Source of the DNA: Streptomyces sp. SA15
GTDB taxonomy: Bacteria > Actinomycetota > Actinomycetes > Streptomycetales > Streptomycetaceae
Direction of reading: 5' to 3'
NCBI RefSeq assembly: GCF_002291145.1
Contig: NZ_NTGE01000093.1
Coordinates: 1-64,000, forward strand
Length of the DNA stretch: 64,000 nt
Below the pieces are notes generated by a model. The model was not told the origin of the DNA. It was given only the letters and a program-made list of their open reading frames with translations, and did not search any database. Position 1 is the stretch's first letter; each line of letters starts with the position of its first letter. Of the stretch, positions 63,277 through 64,000 are shown piece by piece. Both the position numbers and the translations under genes were made by a program.

Positions 63277-63314
63277 CCGTGCCGTGCGACCATCTTCAGG
63301 TCGGCGCGGCACGG
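63277..63314 (+). terminator. Terminator-like hairpin between M1 peptidase and hflX
   Basis: CCGTGCCG (63277-63284) pairs with CGGCACGG (63307-63314), and CGACC (63287-63291) with GGTCG (63299-63303) around a 7-nt loop. No T run follows. Confidence 0.65.
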
Positions 63315-63427
63315 GACACGGGAATCTCCCGGGGGACTCGTGCGTTGTGAGCAGTGACGGAACAGCTCAGAAGCTCCGCTTCCGCTCTGTCGCCGCCATC
63401 GGAATCCCCAATCGACGTAAGGACCCA

Positions 63428-64000
63428 ATGACCTCCTCTTCATCCCCTTCCCAGGACACTGAGCGCCTCGCGCACGCCTACCCCGAAGCTCTTCGGGCCG
63501 ATGCCCTGATGGAAGAGGACGTCGCCTGGAGCCACGAGATCGACGGAGAGCGGGACGGCGACCAGTTCGACCGCTCCGAGCGCGCGGCTCTGCGCCGCGT
63601 CGCGGGCCTCTCCACCGAACTCGAGGACGTCACCGAGGTCGAGTACCGCCAGCTCCGCCTGGAGCGGGTCGTGCTCGTCGGCGTCTGGACCTCGGGGACC
63701 GTGCAGGACGCGGAGAACTCCCTCGCGGAGCTCGCCGCCCTCGCCGAGACCGCGGGTGCCCTCGTGCTCGACGGCGTGATCCAGCGTCGCGACAAGCCCG
63801 ACGCGGCCACCTACATTGGCTCCGGCAAGGCCGACGAGCTGCGGGACCTCGTCCTCGAATCGGGCGCGGACACCGTCATCTGCGACGGTGAGCTCAGCCC
63901 GGGGCAGCTCATCCACCTCGAAGACGTCGTCAAGGTCAAGGTCATCGACCGTACGGCCCTGATCCTCGACATCTTCGCCCAGCACGCCAAGTCCCGAGAG
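63428..64000 (+). CDS. hflX: GTPase HflX, 5' part (cut by the window edge)
   Basis: The first 191 residues are present and open to the window edge. The HflX N-terminal domain is clear: EEDVAWSHEIDGERDGDQFD, RLERVVLVGVWTSGTVQDAENSLAELAALAETAGALVLDG, QRRDKPDAATYIGSGKADEL and DRTALILDIFAQHAKSRE. HflX splits stalled ribosomes. The GTPase domain lies beyond position 64000. ATG 63428 follows AAGGAC. Confidence 0.95.
   Translation, partial: MTSSSSPSQDTERLAHAYPEALRADALMEEDVAWSHEIDGERDGDQFDRSERAALRRVAGLSTELEDVTEVEYRQLRLERVVLVGVWTSGTVQDAENSLAELAALAETAGALVLDGVIQRRDKPDAATYIGSGKADELRDLVLESGADTVICDGELSPGQLIHLEDVVKVKVIDRTALILDIFAQHAKSRE

Overview
The window is about 71% GC with strongly GC-biased third codon positions, GTG/TTG starts and many short intergenic gaps. 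Gene content and order (osaC-osaA-osaB-ftsK, rimO-pgsA-cinA-clgR, lhr-nei2, DUF3046-recA-recX, gluABCD with gluR-gluK, miaB-miaA-dapF-rsh-hflX) are those of a Streptomyces chromosome core. From memory they match the region around SCO5746 to SCO5796 of S. coelicolor. No insertion sequence, prophage, CRISPR array or biosynthetic cluster was found.

Layout. 1-1290: 3' end of an rRNA operon (23S end, 5S, strong terminator), an aminotransferase-like gene that lacks its catalytic segment, and tRNA-Thr(GGT). 1308-10910: the osmotic-stress cluster osaC / osaA / osaB; OsaA carries a 276-bp-periodic poly-HAMP array. 11069-18239: ftsK, a RodZ-like gene, rimO, and the overlapping set pgsA-cinA followed by clgR. 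18240-28500: G-rich repeats, a small membrane protein, the lhr-nei2-SDR run on the minus strand, a toroid-like protein, DUF3046 and an AI-2E family permease. 28540-31403: GNAT protein, recA with an SOS-type box, recX. 31789-34655: a sulfur unit (cysteine dioxygenase and rhodanese) preceded by a leaderless cysteine-rich leader peptide and alternative hairpins, then an FAD monooxygenase. 34829-40642: glutamate uptake system gluABCD, divergent from its sensor pair gluR-gluK. 40787-49763: TAXI receptor, MazG-like protein, KhtTU-type K+/H+ antiporter, a NarL-type two-component pair, several small unknown genes, a second FAD monooxygenase and a hemerythrin with a repeat linker. 49827-53291: membrane, SDR and lipoprotein genes, including a 27-residue membrane peptide. 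53481-64000: miaB, a dioxygenase-like gene, two small low-complexity genes, miaA, dapF, an RSH (ppGpp) protein, a secreted M1 peptidase, and the 5' part of hflX, cut by the window edge.

The most interesting unit is at 32219-32997. A promoter with a 17-nt spacer starts exactly 7 nt before the ATG of a 28-codon ORF that ends Gly-Cys-Val-Cys-Arg-Pro-Ser-Cys. It is followed by two mutually exclusive hairpins and then a cysteine dioxygenase. This looks like a cysteine-responsive attenuator placed, unexpectedly, on a cysteine catabolic gene. A second theme is the many genes whose ATG lies 6 or 7 nt after a TANNNT -10 element with no Shine-Dalgarno sequence, implying leaderless transcripts.
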